This document shows, one piece after another, positions 23,191-35,878 of a DNA stretch of 64,000 nt (position 1 is the stretch's first letter; every line of letters begins with the position of its first letter). Origin of the DNA: Gnetum montanum (taxonomy: Eukaryota > Streptophyta > Gnetopsida > Gnetales > Gnetaceae). Under the pieces are notes generated by a model. The model did no database searches and was not told the DNA's origin. It was given only the letters and a program-made list of their open reading frames with translations. Position numbers and translations under genes: made by a program. The DNA lies in assembly GCA_015680685.1 (NCBI GenBank), contig MNCI01010461.1, positions 274,934 through 338,933 of the forward strand. Reading direction: 5' to 3'.

Positions 23191-25217
23191 TTAGAATGGA
23201 GGATATCCACCATGACTAAAATTTTGATCATGGCGAGAATGAATAAATGGAAGGTTTGGATCTATGCATGTTGGAAATATTGGGCCCTGGTCATATCTGA
23301 ACCACTAAGTGTCTTGTGATGTGGTGGTTGGAATGTACCCAAATTGGGGTGCACACACTATATTAAAGTTGACATAGTGGGGTAAGTTAGAAGATGTGGT
23401 TAATTGATAAGGATTTGAACCACTATGGCACCCTTGACTGTAAGATGATATGCAACGATCAATATGTCTCCCTATATGGTTGTATTCATTGGGCTACATG
23501 GTAGTTGGAGTATTGATTGATGGCCCTGATAAGATAACAGAAGGCATTGGTTTGAGGAGATAGATGCATCACAGTGTGGAACTTGTGCTATGTTGGGGGA
23601 TGCAGTGATTTTGGAACTGTGCTGTCTTTTTCTTTGATCATACCTAAAGAAAGGACACTTTTGATGTTGTGGAGGACCTCCACTACTATTGACCATAGCA
23701 GCACAAGTAATGTTTATGGGTTGGTGTTGTGGTGGAAAACCTGCTAGTACAATTGGTGGCTGTGTAGAAGGAGGTGAAGGATGAGAATATTGAGGGCAAG
23801 GGGAAGTGCAAGGAACATGAAGTGGTGATCTTGTGGGAGAGTACATGGGTTGATAGTACTTAGGAGAATGGTAACAATGTGGTGAGATAGAGGATTTTGA
23901 CTCAGCCGAGGAGACAAGATGCTGAATCTGATAAGCACTTAGGTTTGGATGGTATGAAGGGTGTGACTAGTTTGAGGGTGGCCTTCCCCATGACTAGAAT
24001 TTTGTCCACTGTGACTGAACACAATATTTCTGTATGAACTCTAGATGTAACATTCCTCCCTGATGCTCATGTAAATATGACAAGATCGGGCATTGACCTT
24101 TGGAATGATCGTACAGGCAAAGGTTACATTGATATGTATGATTAGCAGTTGAGTTCTTATTCTTTTCAACCCTTCTTTTCGATTGTCTAAGGGTGTTCTG
24201 TCCTACTTCTTGGTTCATCATGGTCCTACCTCTAATAGTATTGGCATATTCTCCACATTTTTCATGTATCCATTCCATCATCTTATTGATCCTTACCTCA
24301 ATTTCATCTAGTGATTGTAGTATTGAAAAAGATGATTCCACCTCCTTGAGGTGAGTTGATTTATCCTCTTCATGATTATGGACCTTTGCTAATTTGAGAC
24401 TTTGGTCCCATTGAGAGCTTTCAACATTCTCCCATTTATCCATTTCTCCTTCTTCTTTTGCTACCCACTTAATAAGCTCTTGGTATTGGTGGGTTCGTAG
24501 CTAGTATAGTTGACCTCTAGCATACATCCCTAAGGTCTCCCTTGTTTCATTACAGAGCCCATCCATGAAGTGATGCATTAGCCTTTCCTCAGAGAATCCA
24601 TGGCCTAGGAAATTGTTTAACAATGCATAATATCTTTCTAAGGCCATGTCCAAGGGTTCATGTTGCACTTTTTTTCATCCTTGGATTTTTTTCCTCAAGG
24701 TTGACACTCTTGCATAGGTCTGATATCTTTCATTGAAGAGTTCTATCATACTTTTGGTCGTAAGGACTTGTACCATACTTTTGCTTGGCCAATGAGTGTC
24801 ATAGGAAAGAGCTTAAGTTTTTGCCACCCATCATCAATATTGTTCCATACACAGGCATCATGGAAGGCTTGTAAATAGTGTTGTGGATCTAAATCATAGC
24901 CTCTTGAAAATTTGGAAAAGATGTTTAAATCAAGCCTGGGTAGATAGCTTTCCTTACGATACCTGTGGGATATTCGAACAGCCTCTTGTATCTGCATTAG
25001 GTTCTTAGTGGCTAGTAGGGGTTCATTGTCACTAGGTAGGTTATGGATTTGTGAGTTGGAATGATGTTGTCTTCATTTATGTACATAAGAGACCCTTGCA
25101 TCAGATTGAGTACTCCAAACTTCATCTTCATCATCATATAATTTGTTGGTTCTCCAATGAATTCCCTTACTGGTTGTTGCATTATCATAGTCTTGTGAGA
25201 GAGAGATTGTTGTGAAT
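23191..25217 (-). pseudogene. gag: Gag pseudogene, minus-strand non-autonomous element
   Basis: Corresponds along its length to the gag at 36825-38792, from the start region (ACAAGACTATRATAATGC) to the shared GGYPPF stop end at 23191. Capsid motifs are visible: RLDLNIF, LQAFHDACVWNN, LKLFPMTLIGQAKVWYKSL. The zinc knuckle reads CNLCLYDHSKGQC (Cys-x2-Cys-x3-His-x4-Cys) near 24090-24128. The C-terminal third is Pro/His/Ser-rich. The ATG of the homologue is altered here near 25217. At least two frameshifts and several stops are present. Confidence 0.75.
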
Positions 25218-25323
25218 TTGTATGTGACTTAATTAAAATTAATTTTTTTTCTAAGAGATATATTGTGAATACTTTGTTACATTGATCTTGTATGATATAA
25301 CTAATCTAAATAACTAGCACCAT

Positions 25324-25341
25324 TCCCAACAATGACACCAA
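25324..25341 (-). promoter_or_regulatory. Primer-binding site for tRNA-Asp, decayed
   Basis: The minus strand reads TGGTGTCATTGTTGGGAA next to the LTR end. It differs from the tRNA-Asp complement TGGCGCCGTTGCCGGGGA only by C/T and G/A changes. This fixes the element's orientation. Confidence 0.7.
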
Positions 25342-26197
25342 TGATGAGTGGTGAGGTACCCCTACACTCAACCATATAAATACAAGCATTCACACACGAT
25401 CAAGTCACACTCCTCAAACAAACTAGTTATGATATCTAGATAGTTACATGTTGATCGCAGTTCGCTGTCTTCCCACCTGGACTAGTATTTGCTTATCATT
25501 TATGGTTTAGTCCAGAGTAAGGTGTATGATATGATTTCTAACTCTAGGCTACTCCTAAAGACAATGGGAAATAATCGTGATTAAACTAATAGGCAATAGG
25601 AAATAAAGTCTAAACTAGCCTAAGTGTGATGAGCATTTGTCCTTAATCATCCGTATGCATCTTAGACCTTGTGTACTACTTCTGGGATTACCAAGTGTAT
25701 ATTACTTGAGTGCTCCTAGATATGCTACTGGGTTACCAAGTAGTTACACTTAAATTTTTGTAATTAAGTCATACTCATTCCACAATTAACAATAGGAATA
25801 GTAAGTAACTGTAAAGAAGTATTAATTAAGAAAATAATAAATAATAATAATGATTAAATAGTTAAGAAGTAAGTGAATGCTGCAATGATGGAGTAATCTC
25901 AATCTTTATTGTTGGTCATGTATGTGTCTAAGTACGTCACACTCAAATAAAGGTTCCATACAATTACAATCATCACACTACAGGCATGCACTAGGGAAAG
26001 AATTGAAATGAATTGAAACTAACAAAAAGACTCTACTCTAACTCTATCTGACTTCCATCCTGTGCACTTGAGTGTGGTATTTATAGGCCCACATAGGAAT
26101 CATGATATCGTGTATACAATATCGTTGCTCAGGCTACAATATCACATATCAAATATCGAGGATCCAATATCAGGGCTTGGCAAATCACAATTCATCA
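25342..26197 (-). repeat. 5' LTR of the minus-strand element
   Basis: 856 bases. On the minus strand it begins TGATGAA (26197) and ends CTCATCA (25342). TATAAATA lies on the minus strand at 26079-26086 with ATATCG/GATATC motifs upstream. The segment near 25650-25760 matches the (A)CTTGGTAACC and CTTGGTAATCC parts of the LTR at 35879. It abuts, without gap, a gag fragment at 26198, the likely insertion target. Confidence 0.75.
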
Positions 26198-26619
26198 ATA
26201 TCCTATATCTTGTTGTTGACACCTATTTCTATCTTCATCTTGCCACTTAGTGGAGCTATATCTCCATACCTACATTCATGTTTTTCAGAACTAGACAATG
26301 AAGATGAAAAGAAAGATGGTAAACTAGGAGAAATGCCATGGCTTTTATGTCTTCCCCTATGATCCCTTGGTTCATCTCTTCTAGGTCTGCTATAGGTCCT
26401 AGGCCTTGAGATCCTCCTTATTCTAGGACATATTCCGTCCCCTCTAGGATTGTCCATAACAACTAAATATAGTCTTTGAATGTAGTAAAGGTTTGAATGC
26501 ACATATAAGATTCCCACTGGCAGTGGTTCACTCTAATTTTCTTCAATATAGATCCTATCATTACTTCTACCAGTGTCTTCATAGTATAATGAACTATCAG
26601 CCTTATTTGAAAAAGACAT
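26198..26619 (-). pseudogene. gag: Gag N-terminus of an older minus-strand element
   Basis: Begins with ATG at 26619 on the minus strand (MSFSNKADSSLYYEDTG...). After one TAG it continues with an Arg/Pro-rich run (RISRPRTYSRPRRDEPRDHR) and an SSxSSxEKHECRYGDIAPLSGK stretch, and is cut at 26198 by the LTR. About 100 bases at its left end recur at 20838-20941. The basic, Ser-rich N-terminus resembles 640-1010 of element I. The LTR at 26754-27621 lies upstream with a leader of about 130 bases, so this is probably that LTR's own gag. Confidence 0.65.
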
Positions 26620-26753
26620 GTTTTTAGTTAATAATGTGTATGTAACTTAAAATATTAATACTTTCTCAAAGATAAAATGCTAATTCTTTTACAATGATTC
26701 TTTATAATATAATTAGTCTAGATCACTAGTACCATTCCTAGGAATGATGTCAA

Positions 26754-27621
26754 TAATGAGAGACAAGTGTTCCCTACACTCAACCACAAGAATTATAAGC
26801 ATTCATGTACAATTCAGTCAAATACTGCGGGTAGTATGGTATCGAGATCATTAAGTATTGATTGTGGATTGCTATCTTCTCACTTAGACTAGTGGTAGCT
26901 TTATCATGTATAGTTTAGCCTAAAGTAAGACATATTATTATTGATGTTGTGTAGTTATAGCTAAGTTATATGAAAACATAAAAAATAATTATTTAGTTAA
27001 TATAACTAACAAGAAGAAGATAAATACTAAACTATCATAAGGATGATGAGTGTACATTCCCAATTTGTCGTACACATCCTAAACTCATATACCCGCTATT
27101 GGGATTACCAAGTGAATACATGTTTACACTTGAAACTAGTCACTCTCATTCCACCAATTGATTAGTGTGTACGAAAATGTAAATATTAACTAAGTATATG
27201 GAAAGTAAATTACATTGAAAGAAATTCTATTCTAATTTAACATGTTGTAATGAATATGAATCAATCTTAATATTATTCTCATTTATAAAATATGTCCAAG
27301 TACAATGCCACTCAAATAAGACATTGTATAGTTGACTAAAATTCATGCTGCAGTCAATCACTGACTATTTGCTAAGATTAAGAAAGAAAGCTATAAGAGT
27401 CTGACAACATTATTAACCAAATGGCGTCAAATACGTGGTGGATGCTCACATATTTATAGGCAAATAAGGATACTGCATTAACACATATGCATTAATACAA
27501 AGGCTATGGCAACAAGGATATGTTAACGGAGCTAAGTTATAGCAAATGCAATGTAGCATCTATGATATAACATTTATGATATCGTAGATGACTAATACAC
27601 TTGACAAATGATGCTTCATCA
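26754..27621 (-). repeat. LTR, minus strand, upstream of the interrupted gag
   Basis: On the minus strand it begins TGATGAAGCATC (27621) and ends CTCATTA (26754), a decayed CTCATCA, followed by a decayed tRNA-Asp site (near 26736-26753). TATAAATA on the minus strand lies at 27451-27458. ACTTGGTAATCCC and the AAGTGGCATTGTACTTGG stretch fit the family consensus. Confidence 0.7.
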
Positions 27622-27961
27622 TAGTTTAGGATGTGTATAGAAAGTTGGGAATGGACATTCATTGTCCTGAGAATAGTTTAGGATTATCTTGTTGTTGTTA
27701 ATTAGTTTAATTAAATAATTGATTTTCATGTTTTCATATAACTTAGTCATAGTCGCATAACATCAATAATAATATGCTATACTTAGTCACAACTACAACT
27801 AGTTCAAGTAATAAGACAATGACCTATGATCAATACTTAATGATCTAGATACTACACTAGTCTGATCCACAAAATTCGACTAGATTACACGTGAACACTT
27901 CTAATTTGTATTGTTGGACATAGGGGACACTTGCTACTCATCATTGGCATCATTATTGAGG
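27622..27961 (+). repeat. Partial LTR in opposite orientation plus primer-site relic
   Basis: The 3' third of a family LTR on the plus strand ends CTCATCA at 27943 and is followed by TTGGCATCATTATTGAGG, a decayed tRNA-Asp site. It is an inverted copy of 26740-27075. It joins the neighbouring LTR head to head at 27621/27622, giving arms of about 320 bases around a loop of about 550. Confidence 0.65.
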
Positions 27962-28022
27962 ATGTCAATGCATCTAGCTATATGGAAGGGGATGCATCAA
28001 TGAGGATGCATCAACATAGCTA

Positions 28023-28111
28023 AGTTATAGTAGATGTGACATAACATTTATGATATCATAGTCAACTGATACGCTTGACAAATGATGCTTCATCATTTAA
28101 GTTATTGAACA
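28023..28111. repeat. 90-base direct repeat of the LTR end
   Basis: This stretch (AGCTAAGTTATAG...CATTTATGATATC...GACAAATGATGCTTCATCAT) repeats 27533-27621, which is the U3 start of the minus-strand LTR. The two copies flank the partial plus LTR. This suggests a local rearrangement such as self-integration or template switching. Confidence 0.6.
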
Positions 28112-30160
28112 AGCACTGACATGAAATTTTGTTGGATCTTCTTGGGGATGCAATTTTTTATGGTGGATAGAGTGTTGTGAAAGCATCAAAGAAAATAGAT
28201 TACTCTTGAGTTTTCAACCAAGATATTGATGTACTTCAATAACTTTGTTTGCAAGGAGAAAACTACCAAGATTTGTAGAAAGTTAATGGATACTTGGAAC
28301 TCAAAACACACAAGAGAGATACATATTCAAGTAGGCACACCAATTTTCTAGGATCAATGAGTGGGCAACTGTATTTTAAAGGGTCCAAGTTAGTTATTTT
28401 TTACCATTTTTCCATAGAAGTCTATTCTTCAAAGGCATCTACAACATTTTCTATGGAAGACTTAGATCTCATTAAGTATCAAGCATGTAAAAAAATATAC
28501 CAAAGAAAACCCTAGTGAATAGGCCAGTCAAATCTTTATGGTTCCAATTATTCAAAAAGATAACAAATACACAACAACAATCAAGTGGATTGCAACCTAC
28601 ATAAAAAATAATCACTTTTTGAAAATATAAAATTTCAAAAGTAGTTTAAGTGGCTTGGTAGCTAACAAGTTGCATTAACCAAAATTGGATAGAGTTGTCA
28701 TGGGTGAAGTTTTATACTAGTCTCAAACATGTAAAATAGAAATATTATGTGTTATAACTATTGGCTTTCAAAATATTTTAATAGATTAGAAAAAAAAACA
28801 GTTAATTAAGAAGTATAGACTATATACTCTATATTTCTACACTTAACTAATTTTAATATTATTTATACATCTTTTTTAAAATTACAATATGATAGTAGCT
28901 AGCAACTTTACTGAATGTAAAAATGGATACGATTATCAAAATACAACAAAGTGTCAAGAACAACCATCAAGTATAGATTTTCAAAATAAATTACTACGCA
29001 ATAACAACCTTAAAACAACAAATGCAGCAACCTTGAAAATCTAGTAGATAAAATATCAAAACATATAGGAGCTACAACATACATCAACCTTATAGTCCAA
29101 CAATATGGCACATATTAACAACATTTACAATCTCATACAACTAACAATGTTTATACATAGTGAGGTTCAGATGTAACACAAAGAAGACAAAAAACTCTTA
29201 AAAATGTAAAGCAGACTTACATATTGTTTAGAAAAATTCTAGGGAACGGATAAAATAATTAAGCCAACTTCAGTAGATCTAAGGATCTATAAGAAAACAT
29301 AGAGGTTCTACTAATCAATGATGAACCCAACAAAAATAGTTTAATGAACAAAAAATATGTTCAACAAAAACAGCTTCAGAAACCTTTTCAGCATCCACCA
29401 ATAATTTGTAAGAAAACCTAAATATCATCGATGACCTTAAAGTGCAAGAATAGTCTCCAAGACCTTCAAAGTATGTCAAGTAAAGTGCAATCTCCAGAAA
29501 CCTTCAAAGTTTGCCAACTAAAGCATAAGGGGACATAGGCTTATTATAGAAACAGAAATAACATTTAGAATAGAAGTATTATGCATCAAGAATATCATAT
29601 CTATGAAATACTTCGGGTTAGTTCATTCAAGTAAATACTGCTTGCAAGAGTTGACCATTTATTTTCTCTCTTAAATGCAATTGTATAAACGTACTGTCAA
29701 AATAAATGAACACAAGTTGAGCATTGAAAATCACCTTATTATATATTATGCAATGGTAACCTAGAAACATACTGTGCTTTTAAAAATATTTGTTATACAA
29801 TCAGAAACAAATAATCCATTCACAACGTTGTTTACTAATGGTTTTTCATTTTTGAAACAAAAAAGCGTAAAACCTCACAAAAAAGTTGTGTTCTTAACAA
29901 CTATGCAAAATATAGCATTGCTGCCATCTATGATTCAAAGCTCCATCATGATGTGTACGAGCTTTAACAAGAGCAACAAAGAAAAAGGAGAAGCACAAAC
30001 AAAGAAGAAGAAGGCCAAAAGGGAAGAGTAGCTGACGAGGAGGCCATTGTGATGCTGCAGAGGTACAGGAGGGTGTAATAATACATAATTGCTGTTGATG
30101 TTCAGCTCAATTTAAACTTCTCTGCCAATGTTTAGTCATTTGACTAGACATCGACTTTTC
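28112..30160. other. Anonymous AT-rich DNA
   Basis: No gene, LTR or primer site recognised on either strand. Open frames of 73 and 85 codons (28294, 29774) have low-complexity Lys-rich products without motifs and look like chance frames. Confidence 0.5.
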
Positions 30161-30164
30161 AAAA

Positions 30165-30670
30165 TAAAATTTTTAAACGAAATTACGAAAAAGGGAAGAA
30201 GCTTCATTGCCGCATTTTAAATTTTCCAAATGAAATTAAGGAGAGAGGAAGAAGCTTGATTTCTGCATTGCGTGTGAAAAATGGTCAGTCCAATTTCTGC
30301 ATTGTGTATGAAAAGTAATCAGTTTAATTGAATTTTCTAAACGAAATTAAGAGAGAAAAAGGAGCTTGATTTGGAAAAGTATATGCACTTTTAATTCAAA
30401 GCATGTGCGAGAGTCCAGTCCATTTTGGATAATTTTTGTTTTCATTAGAAATTCTACATTCAATATGCGATCCTATGGTATAGAGTCAAGTCAAGAAAAT
30501 CATTGAACACGCTCCTCCCTGAAGTGAGTTGTCATCAATAAAACGATGATTTATGTTCACCATCAATGCTGTGCTGACTGCGAATCTGATTTTATGCATT
30601 TCTTATGAAAAGTCATCAGCCCAACGCGTTTTCCATGAATTTTCTAAACAAAATTGGAGAAGAAGTTTGA
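30165..30670. repeat. Degenerate direct repeats around an AAACGAAATTA core
   Basis: Four related units lie near 30168, 30222, 30333 and 30641. Each has a TTTTCYAAACRAAATTR core, then GAGAR/GRAAGAAG and CTTGATT. Spacing is irregular (54, 111 and about 308 bases). The motif GCATTGYGTRTGAAAA repeats between them. They look like an old local amplification; no function can be assigned. Confidence 0.5.
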
Positions 30671-32640
30671 CTAGGGATCTAATTCTTTAAACTTGGCACC
30701 TTAGAGTGTGCCCTCTACAATGCCTCAAGCTTCATCATGCCATTCTTCTTCCTATCAAGGAATTCCAAAAGCCATGGATCAAGTACCTCAAGTAGTGTTC
30801 CATCAATATGAACCATATCCATCATAGCTATTTCAATAGTTGTTGGTCTAGTAGTGTCCATCATGATCCTCTATACCATTACAAGGAAATATTTTAAATT
30901 AGCCACAGTAGAAAGAAGCCCAGTTCTTTAATGCAATGTACTAGCCTCATTTTCCATCATCATATAGTATTGGGTAGCACCAAAATAATTATATACCTCT
31001 TCTGGTAAGAAAGTTATCACCTCACAAACAAAAGTGTTTTTTTTTTTTTCAAAAGAAATAAGAGTATAGTAAGGATTCATTCTCATCCTTTACTTCATCA
31101 TCAATTTCCAAATATTACGACCAAGGGGATCATAGTCTTAAGGACCAAAAAAACAAATTTTGTGCTCCTTCAAATAAAGATAAAGAAAAAACATCCATAA
31201 GTGGAAGAAAGAAAACTTCATCTTCAAAATTCAATCATCAATGACAACATCTTAGATTCTACAAAGAATCTCAATTAGCTTCTCATTCATTTCATGATGT
31301 TGATCAAAAAGAAGGTTGTCAGATGTCAATTTAGGTGCATTCTATGATTCATTTAGGTGCATTCTTAAATTCATTTAGGTGCATTCTATGTGTTCATGAA
31401 AAATCAATTAATATGCTTTATAAATGCTTGTTCTCAAAGCCAAATGGTGGACAAGTAAGATTATAAATGCAATGATGATGCAACAGTGTTAAATGGGTCT
31501 AATGTGGAACTTTGGTTGGTGGAATGCACACATGATGCAAATTTATCCATCCCATTTTCTTCTACCATTATCAATGAGTCAAACATATCTTTATTAAGAA
31601 GCTAGATCAAACAAGTGGGGAAGTTGTTTCTATTGAATTCATGGAAGGATCTCATTGGCCTAGACTTTAAGGTGTGAGCACTAGAAGCCTAGTTGAGTGC
31701 TTGGTTGTGGTCTCAAAAAGGATGTACCATCAACGGATCCTATGACCATTGGAATGGATCTTGATCAATGGGGTTGGAAAGAGAAGAAAAAAATAAGAAA
31801 GAGAAAAATTAATAAGAAAAAAATAAAACAAAACAAAAATAAAAATATTTCAAAAAATATATTAAGAAAAAAGGAAATGAAAAAACAAAGGATGAAATAG
31901 TGAAGATATGTTGGTAACATTACCATTCCAAACTCAAGACATTTTAGTTTCTCACAATTAATAAGAAGATGAGTTTTGTATATGCCTCTCAAATTGGTGG
32001 TTTACCATCTAGGAAAAATGATTTGTCTATGATCAACTTGTTGGGTTACTTAAGAATACCAAATAAGTGTAAGTCTACAATCATTAATCATTGCACTACA
32101 CTAGCTCTAGTGGTTTTGAAGACCTAGAAGTCACTATTGAAGGAAACTCTAATAAAGTTAAATGTTGCTTTCAATCAAGTCCTAATCCAAAGGTCAAAAT
32201 ATTATTTAACCATGACGGGTACATTCATGTTTATTACCCAACCAAAGGACAATGTGTGGATTTGATTATTTAGCATAACTACATGGCTTGAAGAAAGGTT
32301 TCCGAAACCTACCCTACATATGTGTAGAGAAGGAAGAAAACCAAACCAAATTCTTAGGCTGTTGGATGACTTTATAGTAGTTCACCCAATCTTGCTTCAC
32401 TAATAGTTAGGCCACAGAATAATTAAAAATAGATTACATTAGAAGTGGGAGTGCTACTTTGCATCTCTAAACGGAGACTTGGAGGTCTATCCTCACTAGT
32501 TGGGAAAGTACTAATAAAGGGAACCAAAAGAAGATTCCCTTATAAGTGTGATAAATGTTCTTGTGCTCCCATGAGCTAATTGAATTGTTGGTTGGGACAT
32601 GGTAATATTGTATTTCCCTTCTCCTTTTTGGTCCATTCAA
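30671..32640. other. Anonymous DNA with a small tandem repeat and purine tract
   Basis: No gene. A unit TTCATTTAGGTGCATTCT is repeated three times with small changes at about 31325-31392. A poly-A/AAG-rich low-complexity tract spans 31781-31885. Open frames across it (31697, 31765 minus) are artefacts of that composition. Confidence 0.5.
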
Positions 32641-33420
32641 ATATCCCATTTTTTTCTTGTTAGTACATCTCTAGGTCATCATTATGAATGCAAGATGTTG
32701 ACCAAGGTAAAGTAGGGGATGAGATTTGGCCATCCAAAGGATGGACTCACATTTAATGTTGATGTCTCACTAATTATTGGGAATCCATAAGTATCTTACA
32801 AATAGGATTCATAAGGGCAAGAAGGACAAGAGCCTGCTATGATGAAGATCCACTTACAAATTCTTGATGGCTCAACATTATGAGCAAGTGAGCTTGATGC
32901 TAAATTTAATATAGGACAGTGGTGGTTGAATTTTATAAAGCACTTTAATTGGTCTTGTGCTTAGGTAGTAAACTTCATAAGCATTAACAATTGATAAGGA
33001 TATTTCTTTTCTTGTTCATAATCTATTTATAGCTTTAAATTGAAATATGGATTTAAATTTAATGCTTTATGATCCCATGCATTTCTTTCTTTTTCCCTTT
33101 CTAATACTTTGATGATGGGATTTCATGATTTTCCAAGTTTTTGCTTTACTAAAGCATTATTCTTAGTGATTATATTGTTTAAATTTTTTTTCCATGGTGT
33201 TTGGGTGTTTGGGCAACATTTCATTTTAATTTTGTTTTTCATTATTTCTTTTTGTTTTAATTTTATTTGAAGTTTTAAAATGTTTTCTATTTTATCTTCC
33301 TCTATTGAATTTAATTTTAACTTGTTTTGATATATTTAATTTTTATACTTTATCTATTTATATTTTGTTCTAATTTTTTTATATTTTTTATATTATGGTT
33401 TTTTTAGATTTTTTTGTTCA
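32641..33420 (+). repeat. Fragment of the family non-coding 3' region
   Basis: 32800-32860 has AAGGGCAAGAAGGACAAGAG then CCTGCTATGATGAAGATCCA, a decayed form of the conserved block at 39771-39851. A T-rich tract follows (33210-33420) similar to the post-gag tract of the family. The order of the two parts is reversed relative to the other copies, so it is rearranged or from two insertions. Confidence 0.4.
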
Positions 33421-34829
33421 ACAATTTAAAAAAAAAAGAGGCACATGTGTGCAACTACACTTGGTATGGTAGTGACCAAAGGTGCACCACNGCCTTGATT
33501 TTTATCATTCTCTCATTTTTTTCTTCATTTTCTTTTCATTTTTGTTGTTTTTCTTATTGTGCCCTTGTTGATAGTAGTAATGCTTATTTTTCTTGTCCAA
33601 TCTAGGTGTCTTGTACCTCAATCGTGGAGAGGAACAACATCAAGTATGTTTTTGTCAAAAAAAAATTATCATGTTTTGCATACATACATGCATTGGAACC
33701 TTAACTATGACAATGTTTCACATGTTATCCTTGGGTTTTATGCTTTTCATCATTCTTGCTAGAAAATTTTTTGCAAAGGTTGTATAGAATCTCAAGGAAC
33801 TTTTATGATTTTTCAACATTTTTCATAGCAAATCAAGTTCCAACAATTATGTTACATGCACCAAAGATTATGACCAGATAAATTTGATGAATCTTAAGCC
33901 TCCATGGTGGAACAAGTTAAAAGACAAAGAACACTCAAACCACCAATTAAACTTGATGTAGCTGAATTTTTATAACTAGGGAGATTTGAAGGTCACAAAT
34001 CTCATTTTTGAAGTACCATGTTAGGGAGATGCACAACAACAACTGCCCCAAATGATCGATTGGTAGATCTCATTGATTCATAGGATGTCTACAAGAAGGT
34101 TGAAACTCATGCAACATAATCTCATCAAAGAAAATTGATGTCATGATCAAGGAAAAATAGAGAGCAAGCAATCACATTGGACACAACTATAGCTGTAAGG
34201 ACTAATGTGAATTCAAAGTAGCATTTTTCAAGTAAGGATGATGAGCTTAGAGGAGCAATCTTAAAGACATCTAGCATACCCTCAATAGTGCTTCTTCTTA
34301 TGGTGGAAAGTCTATGTTTTGTCATTTGTCATCTTGTTGTAGCACCTCTATGCCAACCAAATGGCAAGTTATGCCTAGTATAATTTTTATTGTTGTAAGC
34401 TAAAGAACTAGCTTAATCGAATCATGAGGAAATGATGAGACATCTAATGGCAATTTTGTTTCTCTATGTAAACTCGGATGCATGCAATTATTTGTGTGCA
34501 TTTAAACCTATAGTTTGGGTTTTGTTTCAATAAGTGGTGATACATCATTAGTGTTGCCTCACCTCATTTGCTACCTCACATGATGCTCTACCTTACCTCG
34601 TACGCTACCTTATATGTTGTGTTGCTTCATCACTTCTATTACAAATGTAAAAACTATATACAGCCAAAGAAAAAAGCTAAAGGGGGATTTATTTTTTAAC
34701 AATTTTATTTTGCATTTTTTATGATAATTTCTCCTCCTCTCTTGCATAAGTGTGCCATTTATTTTCCTTTGTATTTGAGTCATGACTTCATCATGCAATG
34801 AGACTCTCTTAGAGTACTATCATGCTTTC
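33421..34829. other. Anonymous DNA before the assembly gap
   Basis: No gene recognised. One undetermined base lies at 33491. Short frames at 33414-33787 are Phe/Leu-rich by composition. Confidence 0.4.
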
Positions 34830-35258
34830 NNNNNNNNNNNNNNNNNNNNNNNNNNNNNNNNNNNNNNNNNNNNNNNNNNNNNNNNNNNNNNNNNNNNNNN
34901 NNNNNNNNNNNNNNNNNNNNNNNNNNNNNNNNNNNNNNNNNNNNNNNNNNNNNNNNNNNNNNNNNNNNNNNNNNNNNNNNNNNNNNNNNNNNNNNNNNNN
35001 NNNNNNNNNNNNNNNNNNNNNNNNNNNNNNNNNNNNNNNNNNNNNNNNNNNNNNNNNNNNNNNNNNNNNNNNNNNNNNNNNNNNNNNNNNNNNNNNNNNN
35101 NNNNNNNNNNNNNNNNNNNNNNNNNNNNNNNNNNNNNNNNNNNNNNNNNNNNNNNNNNNNNNNNNNNNNNNNNNNNNNNNNNNNNNNNNNNNNNNNNNNN
35201 NNNNNNNNNNNNNNNNNNNNNNNNNNNNNNNNNNNNNNNNNNNNNNNNNNNNNNNNNN
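34830..35258. other. Assembly gap of 429 N
   Basis: The run of N is sized, not sequenced. It may hide part of the LTR that ends before 35700. Confidence 0.99.
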
Positions 35259-35710
35259 AAATGGAAAAAATTTCCTTAGGATTCTAGCTTTTGTTTTAAC
35301 AAATATTAGTTTTCGTTACATGTTTTGAGAGAGTTTGTGAGACAAGAGATTTCATGAGAGTAGTGTACATCTTGATGGTTAACTATGTGAGGTGGTGTTG
35401 GCCATAACTCTCTATGTTTGAACCTTGATACTATGTAAGGAAGAGATCTAGATCAATTGTGCCTTGCATTGAGGCTAATCATGTATGTGGTTGTAGAATT
35501 TCACACTCTACAATATTGTTGAATATGGAAGTGTTCTATGTTCTATGGATTGGATTTCATTGTATTTGTAATCTTCTTTCAACATTAATAAAAGATAGCT
35601 AGTTTTCTTATTTTCTAGAAACTACATTATCTTGCATAATATTTGGATTTGGCATGTTTTGAAGGGTTAAAGAAAATGAGAGTGACCTTACTCTAGGATT
35701 GGTATTAGAG
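35259..35710 (+). repeat. Possible LTR end and tRNA-Met primer site of an older element
   Basis: TGGTATTAGAG (35700-35710) is one base off the initiator-Met primer site. The preceding 300 bases have an LTR-end feel (TTGTATTTGTAATCTTC...AATAAAAGATAGC, polyadenylation-like). The gag relic starting at 35765 follows. The LTR start is not seen and may lie in the gap. Confidence 0.45.
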
Positions 35711-35764
35711 TATATAATTATTTTTGGATTGAAAATTGGATGTGAATTTTTATATTTGTCTCAT

Positions 35765-35878
35765 ATGAATTCTAGGAAGAAAAAGTATCAAGCCCTAAAT
35801 AGAGATATGTAGAGCATGAAATCTACCTTTTAGCTAATGGTTGAACGATTGTATGAGATCAATGCTTAGGTAGATAAG
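35765..35878 (+). pseudogene. gag: Gag start of the older host element, left piece
   Basis: From ATG at 35765 a short coding-like frame with three stops (KKKYQALNRDM..., MVERLYEINA) runs to the insertion point. It continues after the inserted element at 44411; the frame carries over once one ATAAG copy is discounted. It is the target of the nested insertion. Confidence 0.5.

Larger units (their letters stand above)
20937..26197 (-). mobile_element. Truncated minus-strand non-autonomous family element
   Basis: Read from right to left: LTR (26197 to 25342), tRNA-Asp primer site, gag (25217 to 23191), A/T-rich tract, non-coding region with the conserved block, internal TATA with a homopolymer, and the first 84 codons of the extra ORF. 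The rest of that ORF and the second LTR are missing. The layout equals the complete element at 35879-44405 in mirror orientation, with no pol between gag and extra ORF. Confidence 0.7.

Noticed and set aside
29774-30031. 85-codon open frame in anonymous DNA
   Set aside because: Lys-rich, no motif, no splice or promoter context, in AT-rich sequence where such frames arise by chance.
31697-31992. Overlapping frames on both strands
   Set aside because: Both products are translations of an A/G-rich low-complexity tract (Lys-rich one way, Phe-rich the other).
34782-35328. Open frames of 165-168 codons
   Set aside because: They consist of undetermined bases in the assembly gap.
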